From CAVTJX01 sp963735175 (GTDB lineage: Bacteria > Electryoneota > RPQS01): a stretch of 64,000 bases of DNA. The stretch spans positions 62,001 through 126,000 of the forward strand of contig CAVTJX010000018.1 of assembly GCA_963735175.1 (NCBI GenBank). The letters are read 5' to 3'. The position numbers were made by a program, and so were the translations under genes. Of the stretch, positions 38,583 through 49,007 are shown in pieces; the first letter of the stretch is position 1, and each line of letters begins with the position of its first letter. Below the pieces are notes generated by a model. The model saw only the letters and a list, made by a program, of their open reading frames with translations, did no database searches and had not been told where the DNA came from.

Positions 38583-39984
38583 TCAGTCGGGAAGTGCCTT
38601 GCCGGGATTGAAGATGCCGTGAGGATCCAGGGCGGCTTTGAGGCGTTGCTGGATCGCAATCTCGGCGGAGACTGGGCCAGATGCAGGTAGCGACGCTGGA
38701 CGTGGCCGATGCCGTGTTCGCCGGAGATCGTGCCGCCAGAGACACCGTGAGGCGGAAGATCTCGTCAATGGCGTCGGGCAGTTCGTGTTCCCACTGATGG
38801 TCGGAAAGGTCGGCCTTCAGCAGATTGCAGTGAATGTTGCCATCACCCGCGTGGCCGTAGCAAATGACACGCAAACCCCAGCGCGCGCAGATTTCGTGAA
38901 CGCCAAGAACCAGCTCGGGCAGGCGCGAGCGCGGGACGACCGTGTCCTCTTCTTTATACGCGCAAATGGATTTGACGGCTTCGCCGGCGCTGCGGCGAAT
39001 GTCCCAGATTTCCGTTTGCTGGGCACTGCTCTCGGCGATGAAACAATCGGCGGCGCTGAAGTCCTCGAGGACCTCCGCGATAACTTCTATTTCGGAGTCC
39101 AAGGCGGCCTCGTGATTGCCGTCGACTTCGATTAGCAGTACGGCGGCGCGGTCGGAGAAACGCACGCGGATACCACGGTGTGCTTCAATCGCTTTTAGAC
39201 AATCCTGCTCGAGAAATTCCAGCGCGCAGGGAACAACACCACGGGCCATAATGGCGGGGACGGCGGCGGCGGCGCGTTCGACGCTGTCGAAGGGCGCGAG
39301 CAGCGTGCGGTGATGCCGCGGCAGCGACAGTAATTTGAGCGTGATTTCGGTAACGATCCCGAGCGTGCCTTCGCTGCCGACAAAGAGCTGCGGCATGTTA
39401 TAGCCGCTGACGTCTTTAAGGCGCTTGCCGCCAAACGTTGCCAGTTCGCCGCCCGACAGCACAACTCTCAGGCCGTAGACGTAATCCTTGGTGACACCGT
39501 ATTTCAGCGCGCGCGGGCCGCCGGCGTTTTCGGCAATGTTGCCGCCGATGGTGCAGGAGCCACGACTGGCCGGATCGGGCGGATAAAACAGTCCCACCTG
39601 CTCCACCGCTTCCTGCAAATGCTGCGTGATGACGCCGGGTTCGACGGTGACGAAGAAATTCTCGGCATCCATTTCGAGAATCCGGTTCAGGCGCTCAAGA
39701 CTCAGGACGATGCCGCCGCGCGTGGCGAGCGCGCCGCCGGAGAGGCCGGTCCCGCCGCCACGGGGAACCAGCGGCAGATGCTCGCGTTCGGCCAGACGGA
39801 CAATTTCCTGAATTTCAGCGGCGTTGGCAGGCTTAACGACGACCTGCGGCGGAAAGCGCAGATCCTCGGTTTCGTCCTGCTCGTATTTACCGAAGTCCTC
39901 GTGGCCGGGCAACAGCAGATAGCGCTCGCCGACGACGCGGGCGAGGGTGGTGATCCAGCCTATCTTAGGTACCGGTTCGGCCAC
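38583..39984 (-). CDS. FAD-linked oxidase, glycolate oxidase GlcD-like (frameshifted)
   Basis: About 467 residues of the VAO/PCMH flavoprotein family with the GlcD/D-lactate dehydrogenase C-domain. FAD-binding segments are PRGGGTGLSGGAL and TIGGNIAENAGGPRALKYGV; the later GHAGDGNIHCN and GEHGIGHVQRRYL are catalytic-domain marks. Frame changes near 38745 and 38680 precede the terminal LDPHGIFNPGKALPD, so the stop is at 38583. GTG 39984 is preferred (AEPVPKIGWITTLARVVGE). It oxidises a 2-hydroxyacid; the exact substrate is unknown. It lies 1 bp after acyP. Confidence 0.88.
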
Positions 39985-39985
39985 G

Positions 39986-40264
39986 TCAGCGCACCCGGAA
40001 TTCCGTGAACGTGCCTTCGTACTTAAGATCAAAGGCCTCGAGGTTTTCGACGCGTGCGAGGCGCGGACCCTCACGCATGACGGCGAGCAGCGTGGCGATG
40101 CAGTCGGGATCGCCTTCGATGTCGACTTCTACGCGACCGTCGGGCAGATTGCGTACCCAACCCTTCAGGCCGAGATCGGTGGCGTTCTGCAAGACGAACC
40201 AGCGGTAGTTGACGCCCTGCACGGTGCCGGAGGCGAAGATTTGTTTACGGATCAAGTCGGACAT
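39986..40264 (-). CDS. acyP: Acylphosphatase
   Basis: Intact 92-residue enzyme hydrolysing acyl phosphates. The active-site segments are GTVQGVNYRWFVLQNAT (catalytic Arg) and GWVRNLPDGRVEVDIEGD (catalytic Asn). It sits between asnS and the GlcD-like gene. Confidence 0.95.
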   Translation of the reverse strand: MSDLIRKQIFASGTVQGVNYRWFVLQNATDLGLKGWVRNLPDGRVEVDIEGDPDCIATLLAVMREGPRLARVENLEAFDLKYEGTFTEFRVR

Positions 40265-40353
40265 GAATGGTTACCAGATCGTCCCGCACCGTCTTGAAGA
40301 AAAATAGGGCGAATACCGGACGAAGCCCACGTTTCCCGCCACCCCATCCCCTG

Positions 40354-40380
40354 CCCTTTCCCCGTAAAATGGGGAAGGGG
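40354..40380. other. GC-rich stem-loop between asnS and acyP
   Basis: CCCTTTCCCC-GTAAAAT-GGGGAAGGGG: a 10-bp dyad with a G-T pair. It has no T-tract on either strand, so it is not a standard terminator; it could stabilise an mRNA end. Confidence 0.45.
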
Positions 40381-40401
40381 ACAGAAATTCGGAACAGAAT
40401 T

Positions 40402-41719
40402 CTATGGACGCAGCCTTGACATCATGCGCGGGAAGGGGATGGTTTCACGGACGTGGGGCAGGCCGCAGACCCAGCCGACGGTGCGCTCGAGGCCGAGGCC
40501 GAAGCCCGCGTGCGGGACGCTGCCGTAACGGCGCAGATCGAGAAACCACTCGTAAGCTTCCATCGGGAGCTGCTCGTGCTGGATGCGCTCGACAAGTTTG
40601 TCGAGCTCGTCCTCGCGCTGCGCGCCGCCGACGATTTCGCCGCGGCCCTCGGGGGCGAGCATGTCAAAGCCCAGGACGACATCTTCGTTTTCGGGATCGC
40701 GCTTCATGTAAAACGCCTTGATCGCGGTGGGAAAGCGATGGACCATGACGGGGCGGTCGAACTGGTTCGAGACGATGGTTTCCTCGTCGCCGCCGATGTC
40801 GTCGCCCCAGGTGAATTCGACGCCATTCTGCTTCAACAATTCACGGCTTCGGTATAGCTGATGCGCGGGAAGGGTTTGAGATGCGTTCGAGCAGGGAAAT
40901 GTCGCGCTCGATGACCTTCAGCTCTTCCATGCGCGTTTCCAGTACGCGCTGCATGATGAAGCAGATGAGGTCTTCGGCGAGGTCCATGTCGCCGTTGAGA
41001 TCGAGGTAGGCGACCTCCGGCTCGATCATCCAGAATTCGGTAAGGTGGCGGCGCGTTTTGGATTTTTCGGCGCGGAAGGTCGGGCCAAAGGTGTAAATCT
41101 TGCCCAGGGCCATGGCGCCGGCTTCGCCGTAGAGCTGGCCGGACTGTGTGAGGTAAGCCTTCTCGCCGAAGTAATCGGTTTCGAAAAGCGTCGAGGTGCC
41201 TTCGCAGGCCGACGGCGTGAAGATCGGCGGATCGAAAAGCGTGAAGCCGCGACCGTCGAAGAAGTCGCGGATCGCCTTGACGATGGCGTGACGGATGCGA
41301 AGAATCGCGGTCTGGCGCTTGCTGCGGATCCACAGGTGGCGGTGATCCATCAGGAAGGCCGTGCCGTGCTCCTTGGGAGTGATCGGGTACTCTTCGGCGA
41401 TGGCGACGAGTTCGACGTGCGAAAGCGTAATTTCATAGCCGCCTGGGGCGCGCTTGTCGGCATGCACCACGCCGCGCACGATCAGCGACGACTCCTGCGT
41501 CATGCGGTCGATGGTCTCGAAGACCTCTTCGCCGACATCGGCCAGAGAGGCGACACACTGGATGATGCCGGTGCCGTCGCGGACGACGACGAAGCGGATC
41601 TTGCCCGAGGAGCGTTTGTGATACAGCCAGCCCTTGACCGTGACTTCACGGCCGTCGAAAGCGCCGATGTCTTCAATATAGACGTGGGGCGCGGAGGTGG
41701 TATCCGCGGACTCTGCCAT
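40402..41719 (-). CDS. asnS: Asparaginyl-tRNA synthetase (one frameshift)
   Basis: Class IIb synthetase. The N-terminal OB-fold (VTVKGWLYHKRSSGKIRFVV) is followed by class II motif 1 (FFDGRGFTLFDPPIFTPSAC), motif 2 (YTFGPTFRAEKSKTRRHLTE) and motif 3 (GFGLGLERTVGWVCGLPHVR). The KEHG and TEFWM segments favour Asn rather than Asp. The frame changes near 40880. The corrected product is about 438 residues. It lies 27 bp after gpsA. Confidence 0.95.
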
Positions 41720-41746
41720 AATACTTATCCTTGTGCTTCCGTTCGA

Positions 41747-42743
41747 TCAGTCCTCGGCCTTAAGATTGCGCAACATCAGATCACCGACAGCTTCGCGGGG
41801 ATTCTTGCCGTCGTCAAGAATGCGGCAAACGACGTCCGTGATCGGCATTTCGACGCCGATCTTGCGCGCCAGTTCCTGCGCGGCGCGGGCCGTCCATACG
41901 CCTTCAGCAACCATCACCATATCTCCTAGAATCTGCGCGAGGGTTTCGCCCCGGCCGATGCGCTCGCCCACGGTGCGGTTGCGGCTGTGGGGCGAAGTGC
42001 AGGTGGTGACAAGGTCGCCCATGCCGAAAGGCCGCTGAAGGTCTGCCGCTGGCCGCCCAGGGCCGTGCCGAGGCGGGAGATTTCGGTGAGGCCGCGCGTC
42101 AGCAGCGCGCCCTTGCTGTTGAAGCCCAGGCCCATGCCGTCACAGATGCCGGCGGCGAGGGCGATGACGTTCTTCAATGCCCCGGCGGTTTCCACGCCGA
42201 TCACATCGTCGGTGGTGTAAAGCCGTAAGTCCACGGGTCGAAAACGCGCTTTGTACGCGCTGCGCCGTCTCCGTGGAGGTCGAGGCGACAACGGCGGAGG
42301 TGGGCAGTCCGGCGGCGACTTCGGGGGCGATCGTCGGCCCGGAAATAACCGCGTAGCGCGCGGCATCGAAATCCGCCAGTTCCTGCCGGCAGATTTGCGA
42401 CACGCGGAAGAGCGAATCGCGCTCGATGCCCTTCATCAGACTGACTATTGTGGCGGATCCATTCCAGGCGCTGAATCCGGCGGAGCACGCCACGACAGTG
42501 CTGAGCGGGAACGGCGAGGAGGATGATCTCGGCATCGGCCAGCGCTGCGGATAAATCCGACGTGACCCGAATTTCCGGGGCCAGTGGGATTCCGGGTAAA
42601 AATTTTTCATTGACGTGCGTGCGGGCGACGAGTTCCGCCTGCACCACGTCGAACTCCCAGAGCGTCACCACGTGTCCGGCGCGCGCAAGCACGACGGCCA
42701 TCGTCGTTCCCCAATTCCCGGCTCCGAGGATCGCAACAGTCAT
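41747..42743 (-). CDS. gpsA: Glycerol-3-phosphate dehydrogenase [NAD(P)+] (frameshifted)
   Basis: Makes sn-glycerol-3-phosphate for phospholipids. The dinucleotide loop VAILGAGNWGTTMAVVLA opens the protein; later come AVISGPTIAPEVAAGLPTS, the catalytic-Lys region ETAGALKNVIALAAGICDGM and GLGFNSKGALLTRGL, then GDLVTTCTSPHSRNRTVG. Frame changes are near 42455, 42245 and 42020. Corrected length is about 331 residues. It follows plsY by 9 bp, pairing the two first steps of phosphatidate synthesis. Confidence 0.94.
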
Positions 42744-42752
42744 GAGGCACTC

Positions 42753-43349
42753 TCAGCGGAAAGCGTTTTCTTCATGCCGGAGCAGCCGGCGGATATTCGC
42801 GCGATGCGTATAGAAAATAAAGGCGGCGATGAGCGAGCGCGAGCAGCCGGTATTCCAGCGGACCGCGCGGGCAGCAGCCACATGGCAAGCGCGAGCGCGA
42901 GCGCAGCGGAAAGCGAAGCCAGACTCACGTAGCGCAGGGGAAGGAAAACGAGTAGCCAGACCGCGAGGGCGATCAGCACCGCAATGGGTTCGAGCGCCGA
43001 GCAACGCTCCCGCGGCTGTGGCTACGCCCTTACCGCCGCGAAACAAGGCATACGGCGTCCACACATGCCCGGCGATGACGCCAACGGTCATTAACACTCC
43101 CGCCAGCGCGAGGTGCTGCGGGGCTAGCAACGGCGCGAGGAATTCGACTGGAAGAAAGCCCTTAAGCGCGTCGATGACGAGCACGACAAGGGCCCATTTT
43201 TTCCCCAGCACGCGCGAGACGTTGGTGGCACCGGAACTGCCCGAGCCGATACTGCGCGGATCAACGCCCTTGATGGCGCGACAAAGCAGAATGCCGGTGG
43301 GCAGACCGCCGATCAGATAGCCGGCAAGCGGGACAAGCAGCAGGTTCAC
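42753..43349 (-). CDS. plsY: Glycerol-3-phosphate acyltransferase PlsY (two compensating frameshifts)
   Basis: Polytopic enzyme that transfers acyl from acyl-phosphate to glycerol-3-phosphate. Hallmarks are GYLIGGLPTGILLCRAIKGV, DPRSIGSGSSGATNVSRVLG and HVWTPYALFRGGKGVATAAG. Between about 43005 and 42855 the frame moves, and a different frame restores AVLIALAVWLLVFLPLRYVS; the end (FIFYTHRANIRRLLRHEEN) returns to the first frame. GTG 43349 overlaps the purM stop. Confidence 0.93.
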   Translation of the reverse strand: MNLLLVPLAGYLIGGLPTGILLCRAIKGVDPRSIGSGSSGATNVSRVLGKKWALVVLVIDALKGFLPVEFLAPLLAPQHLALAGVLMTVGVIAGHVWTPYALFRGGKGVATAAGALLGARTHCGADRPRGLATRFPSPALRESGFAFRCARARACHVAAARAVRWNTGCSRSLIAAFIFYTHRANIRRLLRHEENAFR

Positions 43350-44348
43350 CTGATAATCCGGCCAATGCGCAGCACGCGTTCGCCTGTAGCGGTGAGTGCA
43401 GCGGCATAGTCATCGGCGAGGTTGCGTTCGATAATCGCGACGACGCCGATGCCGAGGTTGAAAACGCGGCGCATTTCGTCGACTTCCACCCCACCCCGCT
43501 CCTGAATGATGCGAAAAAGTTCGGGAAGTTGCCAGCTCTGCCAGTCAATTTCGAGGCGCAAGCCCTTGGGAACAACGCGCAGGGTATTGTCCTCGATCCC
43601 GCCGCCGGTGATGTGCGAGAGCGCATGCACGGCGGGATGATCGAGCAGCGCGCCGACGGTGGGCAGGTAGCAGCGGTGGGACGCCATCAGCGCATCGGCC
43701 AGCAGCGTGTCGTCGCTCATGTTTCTCCGAAGCGAGAGTGCCGGCTTCGAGGTCGCGCGCAAAAACGCGGCGCACGAGAGAATAGCCGTTGGTGTGCAGG
43801 CCGGCGGAGGGCACAGCCAGCATCACGTCGCCTTCCTTGACGCGGGAGCCGTCGAGGATCTGATCGCGGCGGACGTGGCCCACGATGGTTCCGGCAAGAT
43901 CGAAATGGCCGGGCTCGTAAAGATCGGGCATTTCCGCCGTTTCACCGCCGATGAGGGCAACGCCATGATCGCGGCAGGCCCCCGCGAGGCTTTCGGCCAG
44001 GGTACCGGCGACCTCGGGATCGAGGCGGCCAAAGGCCATGTAATCGAGGAAAAAGAGTGGCCGCGCGCCGCACATCAGGATGTCGTTGATGCAGTGCTGC
44101 ACGAGGTCGCGGCCCAGCCCATGGATGCGGCCAAGCTGGACACCGAGCAACAGCTTGGTGCCGACGCCGTCGGCGGAGGCCACGAGGACATCCGCGCCGG
44201 AATCGTCGCCGAGCGCAAAGAAACCGCCAAAATGGCCCACATCGGTCAGGACCTTGGGGCCAAACGTTGTTCGTGCGGCGGCGGCGATGCGGGCTTTGGC
44301 GGCGGCGGCACGATCCAGATTTACTCCGGAGGAAGCGTAGTCAACCAT
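43346..44348 (-). CDS. purM: Phosphoribosylformylglycinamidine cyclo-ligase (one frameshift)
   Basis: Fifth step of purine synthesis (AIR synthetase). The N-terminus MVDYASSGVNLDRA is followed by ADGVGTKLLLG, HCINDILMCGARPLFFLDYM, GGETAEMPDLYEPGHFDLAG and, after a frame change near 43735, HITGGGIEDNTLRVVPKG and VFNLGIGVVAII. Corrected length is about 333 residues. ATG 44348 is chosen over 44366 by family comparison. It heads a leftward operon and is divergent from the bd-oxidase genes. Confidence 0.95.
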
Positions 44349-44477
44349 AATTTCATAGTTTACCAATTTGAAGGTGGAAAGTCAAGCCCCCGGCAGGCAC
44401 CCTACTCGACCAAATGGAGGGTTGAAAATGTGAAAAGAATCACCGTAATTAGTTCTTCACACACTGGAAAGGGGATT

Positions 44478-45761
44478 ATGCACTATCCGTTGTGGAATAT
44501 GCCTCTATTGGGCGGCGCGCTGGTGATTGCGGGAATCTCGATTTTCCATGTGGTCATTGCGCACTTTGCCGTGGGGGCGGGGATTTTAAATGTTTTGACG
44601 GAGATGCGGGCCCGTCGTCGAAATGATGCGACACTGCTCCAGTTTGTGCGAGACAACTCTTTATTTTTAATTTATTTGGCATTTGTTGCCGGAGCCGTGT
44701 CCGGAGTTGGAATCTGGTTTAGTATTGGGGTGGTCGCACCCGAGGCGACGACATACTTGATCCGGCTGTTCTTCTGGATCTGGGCGATGGAGTGGGTTTT
44801 CTTCATCGTGGAACTGGCCGCCGGGTACGTTTATTACTATACCTGGGACCGCCTCTCCGGACGGGCCCATGTGCTGGTGGCGTGGGTCTATGCCATTGCC
44901 GCATTCATGTCGCTGGTGATGATTAACGGGATTCTCACGTTCATGCTGACTCCGGGGCAGTATCTGGCGACCGGGCGGTTGTGGGATGCGTGGATGAATC
45001 CCTCCTTCTGGCCTTCGGTGTGGATGCGAACGGTGTCCGCGCTCGCGCTGGCGGGGATATTTGTAGCCATCGTGGCCTCTTCCCGATCAAAAAAGTACGA
45101 CCGGGCACAGCGAGCGGAGATCATTCGCTGGGGCGCGTACTTTCTGCTGCCGCTCGCGCTCATGCCCGTTTTGGCGGCATGGTACTTTTCGACGGTGCCG
45201 GCAGCTTCGCGGGACCTGGCGCTGGGCGGCGCCGTGGCGATGACGTTTATCTTCGCCTTTGGCGTGATCACCAGTTTTCTCGTGGCCGTATACGCGGCGT
45301 TCGGAATGTTGCGGCGCTCGCGGGATATCAATCTGGAAACGGCGCTGTTAATGGCGGCGATCGCTTTTATCGCCACGGCGTCGATGGAATTTGTGCGCGA
45401 GGGGATCCGCAAGCCTTACGTGCTGATGGAGATCATGTATTCGAACGGGATTCTGCGGACGGATGTGCCGCGTTTGAATGCGGAAGGCGTTGCTGGTAAA
45501 CACGCCGTGGATTGTCCCGGACACGGCAAATTACCCCGCGAAGCTGGCTGTGGGCGAGGCGGTGTACCGCGCGGAGTGTTTGCGCTGCCACGAGATCGAG
45601 GGCTACAACGCGATCGTGCCGCTGGTCAAACTGTGGAATATGCCGCTGATGCGGTCGGCCCTCGACCACCTTGACCAACTGAAAGGATTCATGCCGCCGT
45701 TCATCGGCACAGACGCTGAAAAAACCGCGCTGGCAGAGTATTTGATGACCTTAACGAGTGA
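44478..45761 (+). CDS. Cytochrome bd-family subunit I with C-terminal heme c (frameshifted)
   Basis: A CydA-like quinol-oxidase subunit: eight to nine membrane helices from MHYPLWNMPLLGGALVIAGI (His ligand in FHVVIAHFAVGAG) to MEFVREGIRKPYVLMEIMYS, then a soluble tail with a c-type heme site CLRCH in VYRAECLRCHEIEGYNAI and a Met-containing region MPPFIGTD. The frame changes near 45485. A second indel in GACC at about 45750 would give the natural end YLMTLNE at TGA 45761; otherwise the stop is TGA 45804-45806. bd relatives with a heme c tail (OR-C type) are known; the electron acceptor is uncertain. Confidence 0.78.
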
Positions 45762-45837
45762 GGGTCTGATCGCGGACACAATCAGCACACCGGATTCAAC
45801 CGCTGATCCCGTTAACGACCGACGCAGGAGAGCAGCC

Positions 45838-46944
45838 ATGACCAGCCCCTATCCGCCGATTCCCGGCTCGCCGTTCCTGCTGGATCACCTGCTGGGGCTG
45901 GTGTTCGTGATTCACATTCTGTTTATGAATTATCTGATCGCCGCGCCGGTGCTGGCGCTGTTTTACCTGTGGACGCATCCGACGCAGGGCAAACCGTTCA
46001 CGCGCTGGCTGGCAGCGCCGCTGCCGGTGATGTTTACCTTTGCGATAACCTTTGGCGTGGCCTCGCTGTTGTTCGTGCAGGTGTTGTTTGCGGAGCGCTT
46101 TTTCACGGCAAACATTATCCTCGGAAATCTGTGGCTCGCCGTGATCGGTCTGCTGATGGCGGCGTTTTACGGCGCGTATATCCTGAAACGAATCGTCGCA
46201 AAGGAAACTGGCGGGCGGTTTGCAGGTGGTTTAGCGGCGGCCGCGGTGGCGGCGCTGGTGTGGGGGATTGCCCTGGTAATGATCGGCAATTATTTCATCA
46301 CCACCGACCGCGAACACTGGATGACGCTCTTGGGGGCGTCTTGGCGGATTATTCATCAGATGACATTTGTGCCGCGCGCGCTGCATTTCATTACCGGCGC
46401 ATTTGCCGTGACCGGATTCTGGATGGTGTGGATGGCCTGGTGGAGGTCGCGGCGCGGGGCGCCGCAGGCCGCCGTGAAGGCGTTTCGCCGTCAGGGATTG
46501 TGGTTGGCGACCGGGGCGACCGGCGTGCAGATCAGCGTGGGCGTGTGGCTGCTTATCTGGTCGCCGGTCGAAACGTGGGATGCGCTCTTCAGCGGGTCGT
46601 TCATCAGCCTGGTGTGGATCTCAGGCGTGGCTACGGGATTGGTGATGTTCGGCTTCCTGATTATGGCCGCCGTTTTTCCCGACCGCGGTTTATGGAAGAA
46701 GGTTTCGACCGCACTCCTGGGCTGGACACTCTTTGGAATGGTAGCGGGCCGCGAAGCGGTGCGGCAACTTGCTTTTGGCGCGGATTTCCATTTGCGCGAA
46801 CTGCCCCATGCCGTGCAGTCGGGCGCGATGCTGGCCTTCCTGGCGCTGGCCGTGGCGGGAGCGGCCGTGATCGGTTGGCTGATCTGGCGGGTATGGCGAT
46901 TGCCACCGGCCAAGACCGACAACGATCAGCCGCTGGACCTGTAG
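45838..46944 (+). CDS. Second CydA-like membrane subunit
   Basis: A 368-residue protein with eight to ten membrane helices, starting MTSPYPPIPGSPFLLDHLLG. His and Trp positions in FVIHILFMNYLIAAPVLALF and RIIHQMTFVPRALHFITGAF resemble heme b-binding CydA helices, and VLFAERFFTANIILGNLWLA matches the family. It lacks the Q-loop of canonical CydA. AGGAG lies 9 bp before ATG 45838, marking a separate gene although the frame upstream remains open in the sequence as given. It is probably the partner subunit of the preceding gene and is closed by a strong terminator. Confidence 0.75.
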   Translation: MTSPYPPIPGSPFLLDHLLGLVFVIHILFMNYLIAAPVLALFYLWTHPTQGKPFTRWLAAPLPVMFTFAITFGVASLLFVQVLFAERFFTANIILGNLWLAVIGLLMAAFYGAYILKRIVAKETGGRFAGGLAAAAVAALVWGIALVMIGNYFITTDREHWMTLLGASWRIIHQMTFVPRALHFITGAFAVTGFWMVWMAWWRSRRGAPQAAVKAFRRQGLWLATGATGVQISVGVWLLIWSPVETWDALFSGSFISLVWISGVATGLVMFGFLIMAAVFPDRGLWKKVSTALLGWTLFGMVAGREAVRQLAFGADFHLRELPHAVQSGAMLAFLALAVAGAAVIGWLIWRVWRLPPAKTDNDQPLDL

Positions 46945-46948
46945 ACGC

Positions 46949-46983
46949 AGAACAGCCTCACCCGAAAGTGAGGCTGTTCTGTG
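46949..46983 (+). terminator. Intrinsic terminator after the bd-family genes
   Basis: AGAACAGCCTCAC-CCGAAA-GTGAGGCTGTTCTGTG: a perfect 13-bp stem, 4 bp after the stop codon, with a weak T-rich tail. It also abuts the 3' end of the convergent tRNA-Leu. Confidence 0.8.
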
Positions 46984-46991
46984 TTGGCGGT

Positions 46992-47078
46992 TGGTGCCGA
47001 GGGCCGGACTCGAACCGGCATGATCTTGCGATCGGTGGATTTTGAGTCCACTGCGTCTACCAGTTCCACCACCCCGGC
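46992..47078 (-). tRNA. tRNA-Leu (anticodon CAA)
   Basis: An 87-nt class II tRNA with acceptor GCCGGGG/CCCTCGGC, anticodon stem GTGGA/TCCAC around loop CTCAAAA (anticodon CAA), a variable arm CGATCGCAAGATCATG, T arm CCGGTTCGAGTCCGG, and an encoded 3' CCA. Confidence 0.95.
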
Positions 47079-47264
47079 AAAACACAACCTAAAGACAACC
47101 ACCAGCTAAACGGAGCTTGATCATCGTGGGGGGCCAATGATCATAGCTTCAACGCAGCCGGTGGTATAGCGTTTGTCCCCCATCACGCCGTTAATATACA
47201 CGGAAATCCCGAAAAACGCAAGAACCGCGGGACCGGGTCGTCTCGCAACCGGACAGTGAAGCCC

Positions 47265-47293
47265 CTGAAATTCCCGCTGGAATTTGTTATATT
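47265..47293 (+). promoter_or_regulatory. Possible promoter of the thyX-like gene
   Basis: -35 CTGAAA (47265-47270), 17-bp spacer, -10 TATATT (47288-47293), about 72 bp before the start codon. The -35 is weak. Confidence 0.45.
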
Positions 47294-47364
47294 GCGCGAG
47301 TATGGCGGTTGGTAACTGACCGAATTAGCCCCCGGGTTCATCCAAAGATCGAAAGCGCCCACGT

Positions 47365-48892
47365 ATGCCTCTTACTGTCCGACTGGCCGGACTAAACCTC
47401 GACGCTGACCTCGTGCGGGATGTTCAGGAACTGCTGGGGGTTCTGGATCGGGAATGCACGACCGCACAAATGGGCAATTCCGGAGACGAACGGCGATCCT
47501 GGATGGAAGCCCTCGCCGATAAACTTCGGGGACCGTTGGCCTTGGACTCGTTCACGCCGGAAACCCTGGCGGCAGCCTATGCCCGGATCAGCCGCGATCC
47601 CCGGCCTGTCACGGAACTCCGGCGATCGGCCCGGACTGGCGTGGCGCGGGCCAGAAAATCCAACGAAAACATTATTTTCGGACTTGGGCACGCGAGCGTC
47701 GCGGAGCATGCCTGTTTCAATTTTGACATCCTTGGACTTTCTCGTCTGGCGGCGGAGGAGCTGCAATCCCATCGGTTGCTGAGCTTTACTGAGAAATCCC
47801 AACGGTATATTTCCCTTGCAACGGACTACGTGATTCCGCCTGAGCTGAAGGGAACGGCATGGGAAAGCCACCTGGAAGGTCTGATTCCGGAACTATTCCG
47901 GGCAGTACGAAGCCCTCTGTGCCGCGCTTATTGGCTACTTTTTAAAGGACAGCGTAGAAACTGACAAAGAGGCGCGGCAGGCGGCAGATGGCGTAGCCAA
48001 GGAGGATGCGCGTTACCTGCTGCCGCTCGCGGCGGCAACGCAGATGGGGATGACGATGAACGCCCGCAGCCTCGAACATATCACGCGGGAGTTCTCGGAT
48101 CACCCACTGGCCGAGTTGCGCACACTGGGATCCGGCTTGCGGGATGCGGTGAGCGGCCTGGCGCCGTCGTTGGTGAAATACACCACGCGTGGCCGTTATC
48201 CCCGCGCAAATCGTGAAACATTGAAAGGGCTATTCGCGGCCACAACGCACGAAGGAAACACGTTATTGCACACCGGTCCGGTCGCCATATTGACGGCTGC
48301 TACGCCGCACGGTGAAGCTCGGGTGTTGGAAGCTCTGGCGTTTTCGCTGGGAATGAAATTCCGCCAGGCCGATGCCAACGCGATCTGGCGGGCGGTGTTC
48401 GCGGAGATGACCGTTCACGACTCCGTGCCGCGTGAATTTGAATTGGCCACACTGACTTTCGAAGCCACGATCAGCGCGTCGTGTTTTGCGCAACTCAAGC
48501 GGCACCGCATGATGACGCTCCTGCCGCAACCCTATGCGTTGGAAGACGGCGTCATCGTGCCGCCGAGCGTGCGTGAGGCGGGACTGGAGAGTGTCTTCGC
48601 CGAGACGATCACACTTGCACATAGCACGGCACGGGAGCTGATCGCCGCGCAGCCGCTAATGGGACCGTACCTGCTGACGAATGCGCAGCGGCGGCGAGTC
48701 GTCCTTCACATGAACGCACGCGAACTTTACCATTTCGCCCGACTGCGCTGCGACCGCCATGCCCAATGGGAAATCCGGGAGCTGGCCGTACAAATCGTTA
48801 GTCAGGCCCGCAACGAATGGCCCGGAATGCTGGCGCTGGCCTGCGGGAAGGACCAGTTTGCCGAGCGGTATACAGACTATTTTCGGGAGTAG
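47365..48892 (+). CDS. Two-module FAD-dependent thymidylate synthase-like protein (one frameshift)
   Basis: About 508 residues holding two ThyX-like modules in tandem. The first (residues ~75-280) has SNENIIFGLGHASVAEHACF and the ThyX signature region SHRLLSFTEKSQRYI, in which the usual first Arg of RHRxxS is Ser. The second (~285-508) has EGNTLLHTGPVAILTAATPH, FAQLKRHRMMTLLPQPY and ELYHFARLRCDRHAQWEIRE. ThyX converts dUMP to dTMP with FAD and methylene-folate; single-module enzymes are about 220-250 residues. The frame changes near 47900. The second signature lacks the S..SR positions, so it may be structural. The terminator at 48959 follows. Confidence 0.82.
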
Positions 48893-48958
48893 GTCTGGAA
48901 ATCGACGGATCCTTTTCCCGTTCCCCTGCTAAAGCCGGAGACGGAAGAACCCTCACAG

Positions 48959-48987
48959 AAAACGCCCGCAACGATGCGGGCGTTTTC
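48959..48987. terminator. Bidirectional intrinsic terminator
   Basis: AAAACGCCCGCA-ACGA-TGCGGGCGTTTT: a 12-bp perfect stem between the convergent thyX-like and lipoprotein genes, with A/T runs on both sides. Confidence 0.9.
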
Positions 48988-49007
48988 TGTTAAAGAATTC
49001 TCCGCGT

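Noticed and set aside
45478..46944. Fusion of a heme c domain with the second CydA-like protein
   Set aside because: A good ribosome site before ATG 45838 and stops in the original frame at 45761 and 45806 fit two genes with one more missed indel better than a fusion.
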